Counted from the stretch's first letter, positions 8,041 through 16,959 are shown. The stretch is 64,000 bases of DNA from CAVUCH01 sp963739995 (GCA_963739995.1 CAVUCH010000020.1:98205-162204), one strand, 5' to 3'. Program-made: numbers and translations. Notes: generated by a model from the letters alone, not told the origin.

Positions 8041-9699
8041 TCGACGAACGTCACCTTGTTGATCTCGCGCAACGTGGTCCGGCCCAGCATCACCTGCTCG
8101 ATTGCCGACTCGCGCAGAAACCGCATGCCCTCGTCACGGGCCGCCTTCTTGATTTCCGACGTCGGCCGCCGCTCGAGAATCATCTCGCGAATCCGATCGG
8201 ACAGGTCCAGCAGCTCGCAGATCGCCGTCCGGCCCTTGTAGCCCGTCCCCGCGCACTCGATGCACCCGGCGCCATCGTAGAACGCGTGCGTCGTCGCGAA
8301 CCCCGCAGGAAGGGCCGATTCAGCCAGCAACTCCTCCGACACCGTCGCCGGCCGCTTGCAATGCGTGCAGATCAGCCGGACCAGCCGCTGCGCCAGCACG
8401 CAGTTGAGCGCCGACACGAACTGGTAGGGCTCGACACCCATGTTGAGAAAGCGGCCGAGCACGTCGAGCACGTTGTTGGCGTGCACCGTCGTGAACACCA
8501 GGTGTCCGGTGAGCGCCGACTGGATCGCGATCTGCGCCGTCTCCGGATCGCGGATCTCCCCCACCATGATCTTGTCCGGGTCGTGCCGCAGAATCGAGCG
8601 GAGGCCCCGCGCGAAGGTGAGCCCCTTCTTCTCGTTGATCGGAATCTGCGTGATGCCGGCGAGTTGGTATTCGACCGGGTCCTCAATGGTGATGATCTTG
8701 TCTTCGATCGAGCGGATCTCGGAGAGCGCCGCATAGAGGCTTGTCGTCTTGCCGCTGCCCGTCGGCCCGGTGACCAGCACCATGCCGTACGGCTCCGCGA
8801 TGTACTTGCGGAAGCGCTTCAGCTCGGCCTCGGGAAACCCGAGGATGTCGAGACGCAGCTCCGTGAACTGCTCGCTGATGGACTCCTTGTCCAGGATGCG
8901 GATGACCGCGTCCTCGCCGTGAACGCTCGGCATAATCGATACGCGAAAGTCAATGGTCTTCCCAGGCACACGCAGTTTGAAGCGGCCGTCCTGCGGCACC
9001 CGCTTCTCGGCGATGTCGAGCTCGGCCATGACCTTGATGCGCGAGATGATCGAGCTGTGGAACTGCTTCGCGATCGGACGCATCGCCGCCTGCAGCACGC
9101 CGTCAATCCGGTACTTGACGTGCACCGCATCGTCCTGCGTCTCGATGTGCACGTCGCTCGCACGGCGCTGCAGCGCCGTGTAGATTGTCGAGTCCACCAG
9201 TCTGATCACCGGGCTGATGTCGCTCGTCAGCCGCTCGACCGTCAGGTTGTCGTCGCCGTTGTCGTCCTCTTTCAGCAGCTGCAGGTGGAAGCTCTCGGTG
9301 GCTTCCTCGAGCACACGCTGCGAGCTCTCGCTCTTCTTCAGGATCGACTGGATGGCCGAAGCCGTGCCCACGGTGACCTTGACCGGCGTGGCGAGAAGCG
9401 CCCCCAGCTCGTCGATCATCGGCAGGTCGGTCGGATCGGAGACCACGATCACGAGTGACCGGCCCTCACGCCTGTACGGGTACGAACCCGTATCGCAACA
9501 TCAGGTCGGCTGGAATCGAGCGGAACAGCTCGTTGTCGATCAGGAAAAGATCCATGTCGACGAACTCGAGCCGGTAGCGCTCCGCGAGCCGGCGGGCGTG
9601 CGTGACCTCTGCCAGTCGATCTTCCGGCGGCGCGAACTCGAGTGCCGGTGCGGCCGCAGGAGCGCCGTTTGCGGACGCGGTTGCCTTTCCGTTCACCAT
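8037..9699 (-). CDS. gspE: GspE/PilB secretion ATPase, frameshifted
   Basis: Hexameric ATPase that powers pseudopilus extension. The N-terminal piece (9699 to about 9472) holds the MshEN-type domain, with AERYRLEFVDMDLFLIDNEL. The C-terminal piece has the ATPase core: Walker A GPTGSGKTTS, the Asp box, Walker B IMVGEIRDPETAQ, and a four-cysteine zinc site (CTHC and CIEC). The frame breaks at about 9471-9472. As written, VPVQA is followed by a stop. Removing one C of the CC pair (+ strand) gives VPVQREGRSLVIVVSDPTD, the expected continuation, and a 553 aa protein of normal length. Without repair, only the 471 aa part starting from GTG 9452 has the motor. gspF lies 40 bases upstream and pilM overlaps downstream. 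Confidence 0.85.
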
Positions 9700-9739
9700 G
9701 TCACCCTAGAAGTCTTGAGCCCTTCCATCCGTGCCAGTC

Positions 9740-10948
9740 TCACGAGACTACCGACGTCAGCTGGAACAGCGGCATGTAGAGCGCCAGCAGCAGGGCCGCG
9801 ATCACGACCCCCATCGTAATGAGCAGGACCGGCTCGACGAGCGTGACGAACCGGTCCATCTTGGTTTCGATTTCTTCGTCGTAGAACTCGGAAAGACTGT
9901 TGAGCATCTCCTGGAGTGCGCCGGTGGCCTCCCCCACTTCCGTCATCTTCACGGCCACGTCGGGAAACAGCCCTGTCGTTCGCATCGTGGCGGCGAGGCC
10001 CTGTCCTTCGCGGACCGACTGCGCTACCTTCTCGAGCTCCCGCGCCATGTACCGGTTTCCGATTGAACGCCCGGCAATCTCGAGCGCGTTGACCAGCGGG
10101 ATTCCGCCTCCAAGCAGCGTGGCCAGCGTGCGCGCGAGCTGCGCGGTCGCGAACTTCCGGGCCACGTCGCCGGCCCACGGCAGTCGGAGGAGCGCGCGGT
10201 CCATGCGGAGCCGGACGCCCGGCTGTCTCATCCAGTAGACGAGTGCCAGGCCCGCGAGCCCGAGGGCGGCGAGCACTAGCAGGAAATTGTGGGTGAGCAC
10301 CGTGGAGCCGCGAACGATGATCCGCGTGACCAGCGGCAGCTCGGCATCGAAGCTCGCGTAGAAGTCGGAAAACGCCGGCACCAACTTCAGGACGATGACG
10401 CTGACCACCACGACCGCGATGCTCACGAGCACCGCCGGGTAGATCAACGCGGAAACCGTCTTGCGCCGCACCGCTCCCGCAAGTTTGGTATACGCCACGT
10501 ATCGGCGCAGCACCACCTCGAGGCTGCCGCTGCGCTCCCCTGCCATCAGAGACGCCGTGTATACGCGCGGAAAGAGCGCGCCGTGCTCCTCGAAGGCCTC
10601 ACTCAAGGCGGACCCGGCTTTGACCCGCTCGTAAACCGCGTCAAGGACCGACCGGAACAGCGGATCCGCGGTTCCACTCCGCAGCAAGTCGAGCGACTGG
10701 ACGAGCGGCATCCCCGCCTTGAGCAGCGTGGCCAGTTCCTGGTTGAACTCGAGGAACTCCCGCGGGCTGATCCGGCGCCGCCGTGGCAAGCCTATCGAGA
10801 AGCCGCCGATGCCTCCCCGCGGCTGAAGCGCAAGGACGTGAAGACCCTTATCCTCGAGCTCGTGACGCAGCCGCGCCTCCGTGTCGGCCGTGTACACGCC
10901 CTCGACGATCTCACCCCTGGCGGTGACGAGCCTGCAGGAGAATTCCAT
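9740..10948 (-). CDS. gspF: GspF/PilC inner-membrane platform protein
   Basis: 402 aa polytopic platform protein with two tandem GspF domains (about 70-190 and 270-395). Signatures include FNQELATLLKAGMPLVQSLD and FATAQLARTLATLLGGGIPL, with three hydrophobic segments (about 170, 220 and 375-395). The N-terminal 60 residues form the usual small beta domain. It should anchor the ATPase and pull pseudopilins from the membrane. It is the first gene of the cluster, with an extended -10 promoter about 50 bases upstream. The start is ATG 10948. Confidence 0.92.
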   Translation of the reverse strand: MEFSCRLVTARGEIVEGVYTADTEARLRHELEDKGLHVLALQPRGGIGGFSIGLPRRRRISPREFLEFNQELATLLKAGMPLVQSLDLLRSGTADPLFRSVLDAVYERVKAGSALSEAFEEHGALFPRVYTASLMAGERSGSLEVVLRRYVAYTKLAGAVRRKTVSALIYPAVLVSIAVVVVSVIVLKLVPAFSDFYASFDAELPLVTRIIVRGSTVLTHNFLLVLAALGLAGLALVYWMRQPGVRLRMDRALLRLPWAGDVARKFATAQLARTLATLLGGGIPLVNALEIAGRSIGNRYMARELEKVAQSVREGQGLAATMRTTGLFPDVAVKMTEVGEATGALQEMLNSLSEFYDEEIETKMDRFVTLVEPVLLITMGVVIAALLLALYMPLFQLTSVVS

Positions 10949-10995
10949 CGTAAAATCTTGTCCGACAGGGCATTACTGACGCACCGAACCCGCGG

Positions 10996-11004
10996 ATTAT
11001 ATCA
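10996..11004 (-). promoter_or_regulatory. Extended -10 promoter of the secretion operon
   Basis: On the minus strand the sequence reads TGATATAAT, a perfect extended -10 element (TGnTATAAT), about 50 bases before the gspF ATG. No good -35 is seen, which fits the extended -10 class. It is the only plausible promoter found upstream of the whole gspF-to-pseudopilin run. Confidence 0.5.
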
Positions 11005-11080
11005 ATTTCGCGCCTATCCCATCCGCGCCGGGCCGCGGCGCCTGGAGGTAGGACGGGCGGAGCGAACAGAAGGCTGGCGT

Positions 11081-11770
11081 TCAGGGAGCGGCTTCCACGA
11101 GGCGGAGAATGCGCCGGACGTAGCTGCGCGTCTCCGGGTAGGGCGGGATACCGCCAAAGCGCCGCACCGCGCCCTCGCCCGCGTTGTATGCCGCAAGCGC
11201 ACGCGAAACATCGAAGCGGTCGAGGAGCATGCGGAGGTGCCGCGTGCCTGCATCGATATTCGACCGGGGGTCGTACGGGTTGGTCACCGCGTACTGACGC
11301 GCCGTGCTGGGCATGAGCTGCATCAGTCCCATCGCACCTTTGCGCGAGCGTGCGCGATGTTCGAAGTTCGACTCGACCTCAATCACGGCCTGCACGAGGC
11401 TCGGGCTCACCCCGTGCCGCTCGGCCGCGGCAGCGATCAAATCGCGAAAGTGTCCTGAACCGGCCGCTGGCATGACCGCGGGCAGCGCCCCAACCGTTGG
11501 CTCCGGCTCCGGATACGGCACTTCGTCCGGCAGAATGTCGGTAACCATGCTCCGCGGGCACACAATCTCGCCTCCCGCCCGGAGCGTCAGCACGATTGAC
11601 TCGCCGTCCGCGCGGTGTGCCTTCACCGAGAGGGTCCGCCCGCCGCTCAGCCGGATGACTTCCGCGGACGCTGATGATGGCGCCAGACACGCGGCAAGCA
11701 CACACAGCATCACGAATGTGCCCGTGCCGGCATGCGTTCGGTCGACGCGACGGCCTCGGCGGAGCATCAT
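11081..11770 (-). CDS. SLT-type lytic transglycosylase
   Basis: Secreted murein lytic transglycosylase of 229 aa. A basic N-terminus and hydrophobic signal ending ASAEV are followed by a small N-terminal region (about 30-95) and an SLT/goose-lysozyme-like domain. The catalytic Glu lies in VQAVIEVESNF, followed by the family motifs GAMGLMQLMPSTA and ALAAYNAGEGAVRRFGG. It cleaves peptidoglycan to anhydromuropeptides and could open the wall for the adjacent secretion/pilus machine. The start at ATG 11770 (or 11767) is chosen because longer versions run into the upstream lipoprotein gene, which ends 8 bases before. Confidence 0.85.
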   Translation of the reverse strand: MMLRRGRRVDRTHAGTGTFVMLCVLAACLAPSSASAEVIRLSGGRTLSVKAHRADGESIVLTLRAGGEIVCPRSMVTDILPDEVPYPEPEPTVGALPAVMPAAGSGHFRDLIAAAAERHGVSPSLVQAVIEVESNFEHRARSRKGAMGLMQLMPSTARQYAVTNPYDPRSNIDAGTRHLRMLLDRFDVSRALAAYNAGEGAVRRFGGIPPYPETRSYVRRILRLVEAAP

Positions 11771-11777
11771 CGCCGGG

Positions 11778-12662
11778 TCAGCGGGGCTCCACAAACGCAT
11801 GGAATACGCGAATGCCGAGCTCGCGGGGATCGCGGCTGTTGATGGTCGGAAGCAGTGCGGGCACATAGGTCTTATCGACCTGGATACGCAGTTCCGCCAT
11901 ATCGGCCTTGCCCAGCTGGGCTGCTTTCAGCGCAGTTCGCTGGATATTCTCCTGTTTCGGCGCGAGCGTGAAGCGATCGAGCGGCTGCCCATTGAGTACG
12001 ATATCGACATTCTGCGGTTCGTTGAAAACGCTGCCCGGGTTGTCGGCGTGCAGGAAGAAGGTGCAGTCACGCTTTGGGTTGCGGAACACGATCGTTGCTG
12101 CCCGCTTGGTCCATTGCCATTCGACGATGGAATTCTCCGCGGCGAGCTCGGGAGGGTGCCACCCTTCCTTGTAGATGAGGAACACGTTCTCGGTCTGGGG
12201 GAGCAACTGCAGCGATCCCACTTTGTAGGCGCGCTGTCCTGAATCCTGCCCGGCCAGCGGCAGCCGACCGGAATCCTTGCTCGAGTAGAGACCGACCTGG
12301 ATTGCCGCATCCCCGAGGTACAGGTACACCGGTACAAAGACCGTCCGCGTGTACTCGACCGTCTGTCCGCGCTTCCACTGGGTGGTCGGCACGGGTGGCC
12401 GGTGATCGTCCGTCCACATCAGCTCCTCGTCGGAGTCGACGAAGTGCACCATTACCGTGTAGTCCTGCCCGAACTTCGGCGCGTCCTTGGCGACCGCGAA
12501 TCTGTAGGTGATTTCCAAAGGGCTGCCGAGTGCGGCCTTCGCGCGACTGGTCGTGATCGACGGGGTGGCCACGGGCGGTTGGGAGTCGGCGCCCCGGCGG
12601 CACCCCATCAGCACCAGCACCGGCAGCGTACAGACGACGAGAACACGAGACGACACAGGCAT
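11778..12662 (-). CDS. Lipoprotein of unknown function
   Basis: 294 aa lipoprotein, not assigned to a named family. From ATG 12662 it has a signal of the form VLVVCTLPVLVLMGC with Cys20 as the lipidation site, which is why this start is preferred over the long in-frame extension upstream. The rest looks like two beta-rich domains: LGSPLEITYRFAVAKD to GDAAIQVGLYS (about 35-145) and WHPPELAAENSIVEWQWTK onward (about 175-294), the latter resembling a carbohydrate- or polymer-binding sandwich. It lies 8 bases upstream of the transglycosylase gene, so a role at the cell wall is likely but unproven. Confidence 0.6.
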   Translation of the reverse strand: MPVSSRVLVVCTLPVLVLMGCRRGADSQPPVATPSITTSRAKAALGSPLEITYRFAVAKDAPKFGQDYTVMVHFVDSDEELMWTDDHRPPVPTTQWKRGQTVEYTRTVFVPVYLYLGDAAIQVGLYSSKDSGRLPLAGQDSGQRAYKVGSLQLLPQTENVFLIYKEGWHPPELAAENSIVEWQWTKRAATIVFRNPKRDCTFFLHADNPGSVFNEPQNVDIVLNGQPLDRFTLAPKQENIQRTALKAAQLGKADMAELRIQVDKTYVPALLPTINSRDPRELGIRVFHAFVEPR

Positions 12663-12755
12663 GAATGGGTAGAACTCCGCGAAGAAGTCCGTCGTAATCG
12701 CGGTCTGAGGCACCGCAGCGCGCCGTTGCTGCCGCGAGCGGCCATCATAGCGCCG

Positions 12756-12784
12756 TTGTTGGGCGTCGGCAATAATGTTACAGT
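12756..12784 (+). promoter_or_regulatory. Possible promoter of the BMC gene pair
   Basis: TTGTTG (12756-12761), a 17-base spacer and TACAGT (12779-12784) lie upstream of the shell protein gene. The match is moderate, and transcription would start very close to the ribosome binding site. Offered as a candidate only. Confidence 0.3.
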
Positions 12785-12804
12785 CGCGCCGCTGCGGAGG
12801 CTGC

Positions 12805-13095
12805 ATGTCACAGGAAGCGTTGGGGCTCGTCGAAACCCGCGGGCTCATCGGCTCGATTGAAGCCGCAGACGCGATGGTCAAGGCCGCCAACGTCGTCCTG
12901 GTGGCCAAGGAGTACATCGGTGCCGGCTACGTCACGGTCATGGTGCGGGGAGATGTCGGCGCGGTGAAGGCGGCCACCGACGCGGGGGCGGCCGCCGCGC
13001 GCAGAGTGGGCGAGCTGGTCTCAGTGCACGTGATTCCACGGCCGCACGCGGAAGTCGACCGCATCCTCCCGCAGGTGCCGGGCCCTCCCGCCTGA
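12805..13095 (+). CDS. BMC-H microcompartment shell protein
   Basis: 96 aa, a single BMC domain of the PduA/EutM/CcmK type. Such proteins form hexagonal tiles of bacterial microcompartment facets. Visible features are EALGLVETRGLIGSIEAAD at the start, the edge lysine in ADAMVKAANV, the pore loop YIGAGYV, and VMVRGDVGAVKAATDAGAAA. The start ATG 12805 has a strong GGAGG site seven bases upstream, better than the in-frame upstream start. The gene leads a two-gene operon with an acylating aldehyde dehydrogenase (17-base gap). No vertex pentamer, trimeric shell protein or signature enzyme is in the window, so the locus is incomplete and must work with shell parts encoded elsewhere, or stand alone. 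Confidence 0.93.
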   Translation: MSQEALGLVETRGLIGSIEAADAMVKAANVVLVAKEYIGAGYVTVMVRGDVGAVKAATDAGAAAARRVGELVSVHVIPRPHAEVDRILPQVPGPPA

Positions 13096-13112
13096 ACGAC
13101 TGAGCGCAGGTC

Positions 13113-14885
13113 ATGGCCGCACAGACCGACTTGCGACCGGCCGGGGGCACCGATCGGGATCTCGCCTCCATCCAGGAGGCCCGGGAGCTCGCGCGCCGGG
13201 CGCGGCGGGCGCAGGCCCAGCTAGGCGAACTCTCGCAGGAACGTATCGACGCCATCGTTGACGCCATGGCCGCCGCGGTCACGCCGCAGGCGGAAACGCT
13301 CGCCCGCCTCGCCGTGGAAGAGACCGGGTTCGGCGTGGTGGCCGACAAGGTCCAGAAGAACCTCTTCTCGTCAGAGCGCGTGTACCGCTTCATCCGGCCG
13401 ATGCGCACCGTCGGCGTCGTCAATCGCATCGAAGACAGGAAGGTCGTCGAGATCGCGGAGCCCTTCGGTGTGGTCGCCGCCATTGTGCCGTCCACCAACC
13501 CGACATCGACGGCCATCTACAAGATTCTGATCGCCCTCAAGGCTCGGTGCGCGATCGTCCTCAGTCCTCACCCGTCCGCCGTGCGCTGCATCAGCCGGGC
13601 CGCGGAGATCATGGCGCAGGCAGCGCGGGGGGCCGGGGCACCCGAGGACAGCATCCTCTGGATGACGACCGTGACGCTCGAGGGGACCCAGGAATTGATG
13701 AAGGCGCGGGAGGTGGCCGTCATCCTGGCGACCGGCGGGATGGGGCTGGTGCGAGCCGCCTACTCCGCCGGCAAGCCGGCGTACGGGGTGGGACCCGGCA
13801 ATGCGCCCGCCTACATCGAGCGGTCGGCGGATGTTTCCAAAGCCGTGCGCGACATCATCACGGGCAAGACCTTCGACAACGGGGTGCTCTGCTCGTCGGA
13901 AAATTCCGTGGTGGTCGACGAAGCGGTGGCGGAGCTGGCGCGCCAATCGTTTCTGGAGCAGGGGGCGCACTTCCTGTCCGGCACCGAGATCGACGCCGTG
14001 GCTCGTGTTCTCGTGACCCCACAGCGTCTGCCGAACCCGGCACTCGTGGGCAAGTCCGCGCTGGAGGTCGCCAGGCAGGCGGGGATCGGCGTCCCGGCCG
14101 GCACACGTGTCCTGATGGCGCCGCTGGCCGGGGTCGGTCGCGAGTTCCCGCTCTCGATCGAGAAGCTGTGTCCGGTCCTCTCCTACTACGTGGTCAAGGA
14201 CTGGCGGGAGGGCTGCGAGCGCTGCATGCAGATTCTGCGGTACGGCGGCATGGGGCACACCATGGCCATCCACTCCCGGGACGAGGGGGTGATCCTCGAG
14301 TTTGGCCTGAAGAAACCAGCCTTCCGCATCTGCGTGAACACTCCGACCACACTCGGATCCATCGGTCTCACGACTGGCCTTGATCCGGCGATGACCCTGG
14401 GCTGCGGAGGCTTCGGGGGCAACATCACGTCGGACAACATCACGCCGCGGCACCTGCTGAACATCAAGAGGCTGGCGTACGAGGTGCGGCCCGTTCAGCC
14501 GTCGACGTCGCCGAGCATTGCGTCGGCGCAGGTGGCGGCGAGCGACATCCGGCTGCCCAGGGCGCCGCAGCGCCCGGCTGCCGAACCGGTCAGCGCCGAA
14601 TCCCTGTCCCGCCGCATCGATCAGTTCCTGCAGTCCAGGGGTATCGGTGGAGCGCACCGCCCAAGCGCGCCGGCCGCGTCACCCGCACCGTCACCAGCGG
14701 CGCCCCCACCGGCGGCGGAAGCTCCGCCGACGGCCCCCGAACGATTTGTCTGTGAAGATGACGTGCGTGCTGCAGCCCGCGCGAACCGAAAGATCCTCAT
14801 TGACGAGCGCACGATCGTGACCCCGGCGGCGCGTGACGCGGGCGAGGCGCTCCGGATCTTCGAACAGGCCTCGTGGCGGCCCTGA
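13113..14885 (+). CDS. CoA-acylating aldehyde dehydrogenase, BMC-associated (EutE/PduP-like)
   Basis: 590 aa. The aldehyde dehydrogenase core (about 15-470) converts an aldehyde, NAD+ and CoA to acyl-CoA. The catalytic Cys260 sits in NGVLCSSENSV, and ETGFGVVADKVQKN and GVGPGNAPAYIERS are family signatures of the EutE/PduP group. Beyond the core lies a tail of about 110 residues that is unusual in length. It has a short amphipathic helix (LSRRIDQFLQSRG, about 499-510) that resembles an encapsulation peptide, a Pro/Ala linker, and a final conserved-looking segment (FVCEDDVRAAARANRKI... to the end). The gene follows the shell protein by 17 bases, so enzyme packaging inside the compartment is likely. 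The physiological aldehyde is unknown. Confidence 0.9.
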   Translation: MAAQTDLRPAGGTDRDLASIQEARELARRARRAQAQLGELSQERIDAIVDAMAAAVTPQAETLARLAVEETGFGVVADKVQKNLFSSERVYRFIRPMRTVGVVNRIEDRKVVEIAEPFGVVAAIVPSTNPTSTAIYKILIALKARCAIVLSPHPSAVRCISRAAEIMAQAARGAGAPEDSILWMTTVTLEGTQELMKAREVAVILATGGMGLVRAAYSAGKPAYGVGPGNAPAYIERSADVSKAVRDIITGKTFDNGVLCSSENSVVVDEAVAELARQSFLEQGAHFLSGTEIDAVARVLVTPQRLPNPALVGKSALEVARQAGIGVPAGTRVLMAPLAGVGREFPLSIEKLCPVLSYYVVKDWREGCERCMQILRYGGMGHTMAIHSRDEGVILEFGLKKPAFRICVNTPTTLGSIGLTTGLDPAMTLGCGGFGGNITSDNITPRHLLNIKRLAYEVRPVQPSTSPSIASAQVAASDIRLPRAPQRPAAEPVSAESLSRRIDQFLQSRGIGGAHRPSAPAASPAPSPAAPPPAAEAPPTAPERFVCEDDVRAAARANRKILIDERTIVTPAARDAGEALRIFEQASWRP

Positions 14886-15201
14886 CCCGGTACCGCTGAG
14901 GCCACAGGTACTTACGATTGACCGTGCCCGGGGGGCATGGTAAGCTCATGACTCAGCCGTACCCAGCCGCGGCTGCGCAGTCGGTAGCAAGTTCGCATCA
15001 CGCCACCCGTCCCCACCGGGGCGCGCGATGCCGGACCGGGAGCCCCTCAGGGGGCCGACGACGACAGGCCGTTCCGGGCTCATCCGGAACGGAATCTTTC
15101 CGCAAGCGTGCGCCGTCGGCATTCGTCGACTGCGCGGGCGTCTCCAACCGGGGCTGCGTTCAGTGCCCGCGCGGTGAGCGGAACCTTTCGCGGAGCGCCC
15201 A
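14886..15201 (+). other. 316-base intergenic leader with hairpins
   Basis: No gene is seen here. The stretch is unusually rich in inverted repeats, including a perfect 9-bp stem at 15069-15092 and GAGCCCC/GGGGGC pairing around 15040-15055. It could be a structured 5' leader of the MltD-like gene or the terminator region of the BMC pair. No known riboswitch class was recognised. Confidence 0.35.
15069..15092 (+). terminator. Perfect 9-bp hairpin, possible terminator
   Basis: CCGTTCCGG, a six-base loop and CCGGAACGG, followed by AATCTTTCC. It lies 184 bases after the aldehyde dehydrogenase stop and 110 bases before the next gene. The weak U-tract makes a terminator or attenuator possible but not certain. 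Confidence 0.4.
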
Positions 15202-16959
15202 ATGGTGAAGCACTCCTGGCTGCCCTTGCTGGTGGCCCCGATCGTCGCCGCCACGGTCAGCTCTGGCTGCGGGTCCGCCGCCCGCCACCAGAGTGCGCCG
15301 CAGGTGACGCCAGCCGCTCAGGGTACTCAGGTTGCTCCGCCGGTCCCGCCCACTCCGTTGCCAGCTCCGGCCGACCCGGTCCTCGCGCTCATCGATGCAT
15401 CCCAGCATCATTTCGCCTCCGGGCAGCACGAACTGGAACGTGGCCACCTGGGGCAGGCGAAGGTCGAATTCAACCGGGCCTTGGAAGTTCTGCTCGAATC
15501 ACCGTATGGGGCACGCTCGGAACCGCGCATCCGTGAGCATTTCGATCGCCTGGTGGATCGGATCAGCGCATATGAGATTTCGGCGCTGACCGAGGGCGAC
15601 GGGTTCAGCGAAAAGCCGTCCGAGCCGGCGACGATCGACGAGCTGCTGGCCTTGTCACTGTTCGACAAGCCAGCGCCGACGCCTGAACTGACGCAGGCGG
15701 TCAGGAGCGACCTCGAGAGCACTTCGCACGACGTGCCCATCCCCCTGAACGCGCGGGTGCTCAGCTACATCGAGCTGTTCCAGGGCCGGCTGCGCACCTT
15801 CATCACTGAGGGTCTCGCGCGCGGCAGCACGTATCTTCCGATGATTCAGAGCGTGTTCCGCGCGGAAGGGTTGCCGCTGGACCTGGCGTACGTCCCGCTG
15901 GTCGAGAGCGCCTTCAAGCCAAACGCGCTGTCACGCGCCAAGGCTCGCGGCGTGTGGCAGTTCATGCGGGGCACTGCGCTCGAGAACGGTCTGCAGCACG
16001 ACTGGTACGTCGACGAGCGGTCCGATCCCGAGAAGGCCACGCTTGCCGCGGCGAAGTACCTGAAGACGTTGCACGGAATGTTCCGTGGCGACTGGCACCT
16101 GGCGCTCGCCTCGTACAACGGCGGTCCGGGGCGGGTGCAGCGGGCGATGCATCGGTCCGGCGTACGAGCGTTCTGGCCCCTCGCCGAGACGCCCAGGTAT
16201 CTGCCCCGGGAGACGCGCGAGTACGTTCCCATGATCCTTGCGGCAATCGTGATCGCGCGGAACCCGGCGCAGTACGGCTTTGACGTGCAGCCGCTGCCCG
16301 GCGTCGCCAGCGAGAAGGTGGTGCTGCCGCGGCCGGTGGATCTCCGGCGCATCGCCGAGTGGACCGGCGCCTCCATCGACACCATCCAGACGCTGAACCC
16401 CGAGCTGCGCCGGTGGACGACCCCGGTCAAGGCGGGCACGTATGCACTGAACGTCCCGGAGGGAACGGCGGAGGCCGTCCAGGAGAGAGTCGAGCGCATG
16501 CTTCCGGCCGAGCGTGCGGCCCTGAACTGGTATACGGTGCGGCCCGGCGAGTCCCTTCAGACGATTGCACGGAAGCTGCGGGTCAAGCGGACCGATCTGG
16601 CGCAGGCAAACTACCTCACGACGGTCGCACGCGTGAAGCCCGGCCAGCAGCTCGTCATTCCGCGGCCACCTGCCACGCTGATGGCGGCGCGCCCCGATCG
16701 CCCTGTGCCCGTGGCCGAATCGCGGCGCGTCGCGGGCGGCGACCGGCTGGTGGCGGACGCGCCGTCACCGGCGCAATCGAAGGACGCACGATTCATCTAT
16801 AAGGTGAAGAAAGGCGATACGCTCTCGTCAATCGCCCGCGTGTTCCGCACAACGGTTGCGTCCCTGCGGCTCTGGAATCACCTCCCTGGCACGAGCGTGA
16901 GCGCGGGCGACCGCCTGACGATCTTCACGAAGGCTGGCGTCCGCCCCCAGGCCAACTGA
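15202..16959 (+). CDS. mltD: MltD-like lytic transglycosylase with LysM repeats
   Basis: 585 aa lipoprotein that cleaves peptidoglycan glycan strands. Signal and lipobox VSSGC (Cys23) are followed by an alpha-helical region (about 50-190), then an SLT domain with the catalytic Glu in VPLVESAF and the motifs ARGVWQFMRGTA and LASYNGGPGRVQRAM. Two LysM domains bind the wall, at about 442-490 (WYTVRPGESLQTIA) and 531-580 (YKVKKGDTLSSIARVF). A degenerate LysM-like stretch (RIAEWTGASIDTIQTLNPEL) lies before them. Length and architecture fit MltD. The start has a hydrophobic signal immediately after ATG 15202. Confidence 0.92.
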   Translation: MVKHSWLPLLVAPIVAATVSSGCGSAARHQSAPQVTPAAQGTQVAPPVPPTPLPAPADPVLALIDASQHHFASGQHELERGHLGQAKVEFNRALEVLLESPYGARSEPRIREHFDRLVDRISAYEISALTEGDGFSEKPSEPATIDELLALSLFDKPAPTPELTQAVRSDLESTSHDVPIPLNARVLSYIELFQGRLRTFITEGLARGSTYLPMIQSVFRAEGLPLDLAYVPLVESAFKPNALSRAKARGVWQFMRGTALENGLQHDWYVDERSDPEKATLAAAKYLKTLHGMFRGDWHLALASYNGGPGRVQRAMHRSGVRAFWPLAETPRYLPRETREYVPMILAAIVIARNPAQYGFDVQPLPGVASEKVVLPRPVDLRRIAEWTGASIDTIQTLNPELRRWTTPVKAGTYALNVPEGTAEAVQERVERMLPAERAALNWYTVRPGESLQTIARKLRVKRTDLAQANYLTTVARVKPGQQLVIPRPPATLMAARPDRPVPVAESRRVAGGDRLVADAPSPAQSKDARFIYKVKKGDTLSSIARVFRTTVASLRLWNHLPGTSVSAGDRLTIFTKAGVRPQAN

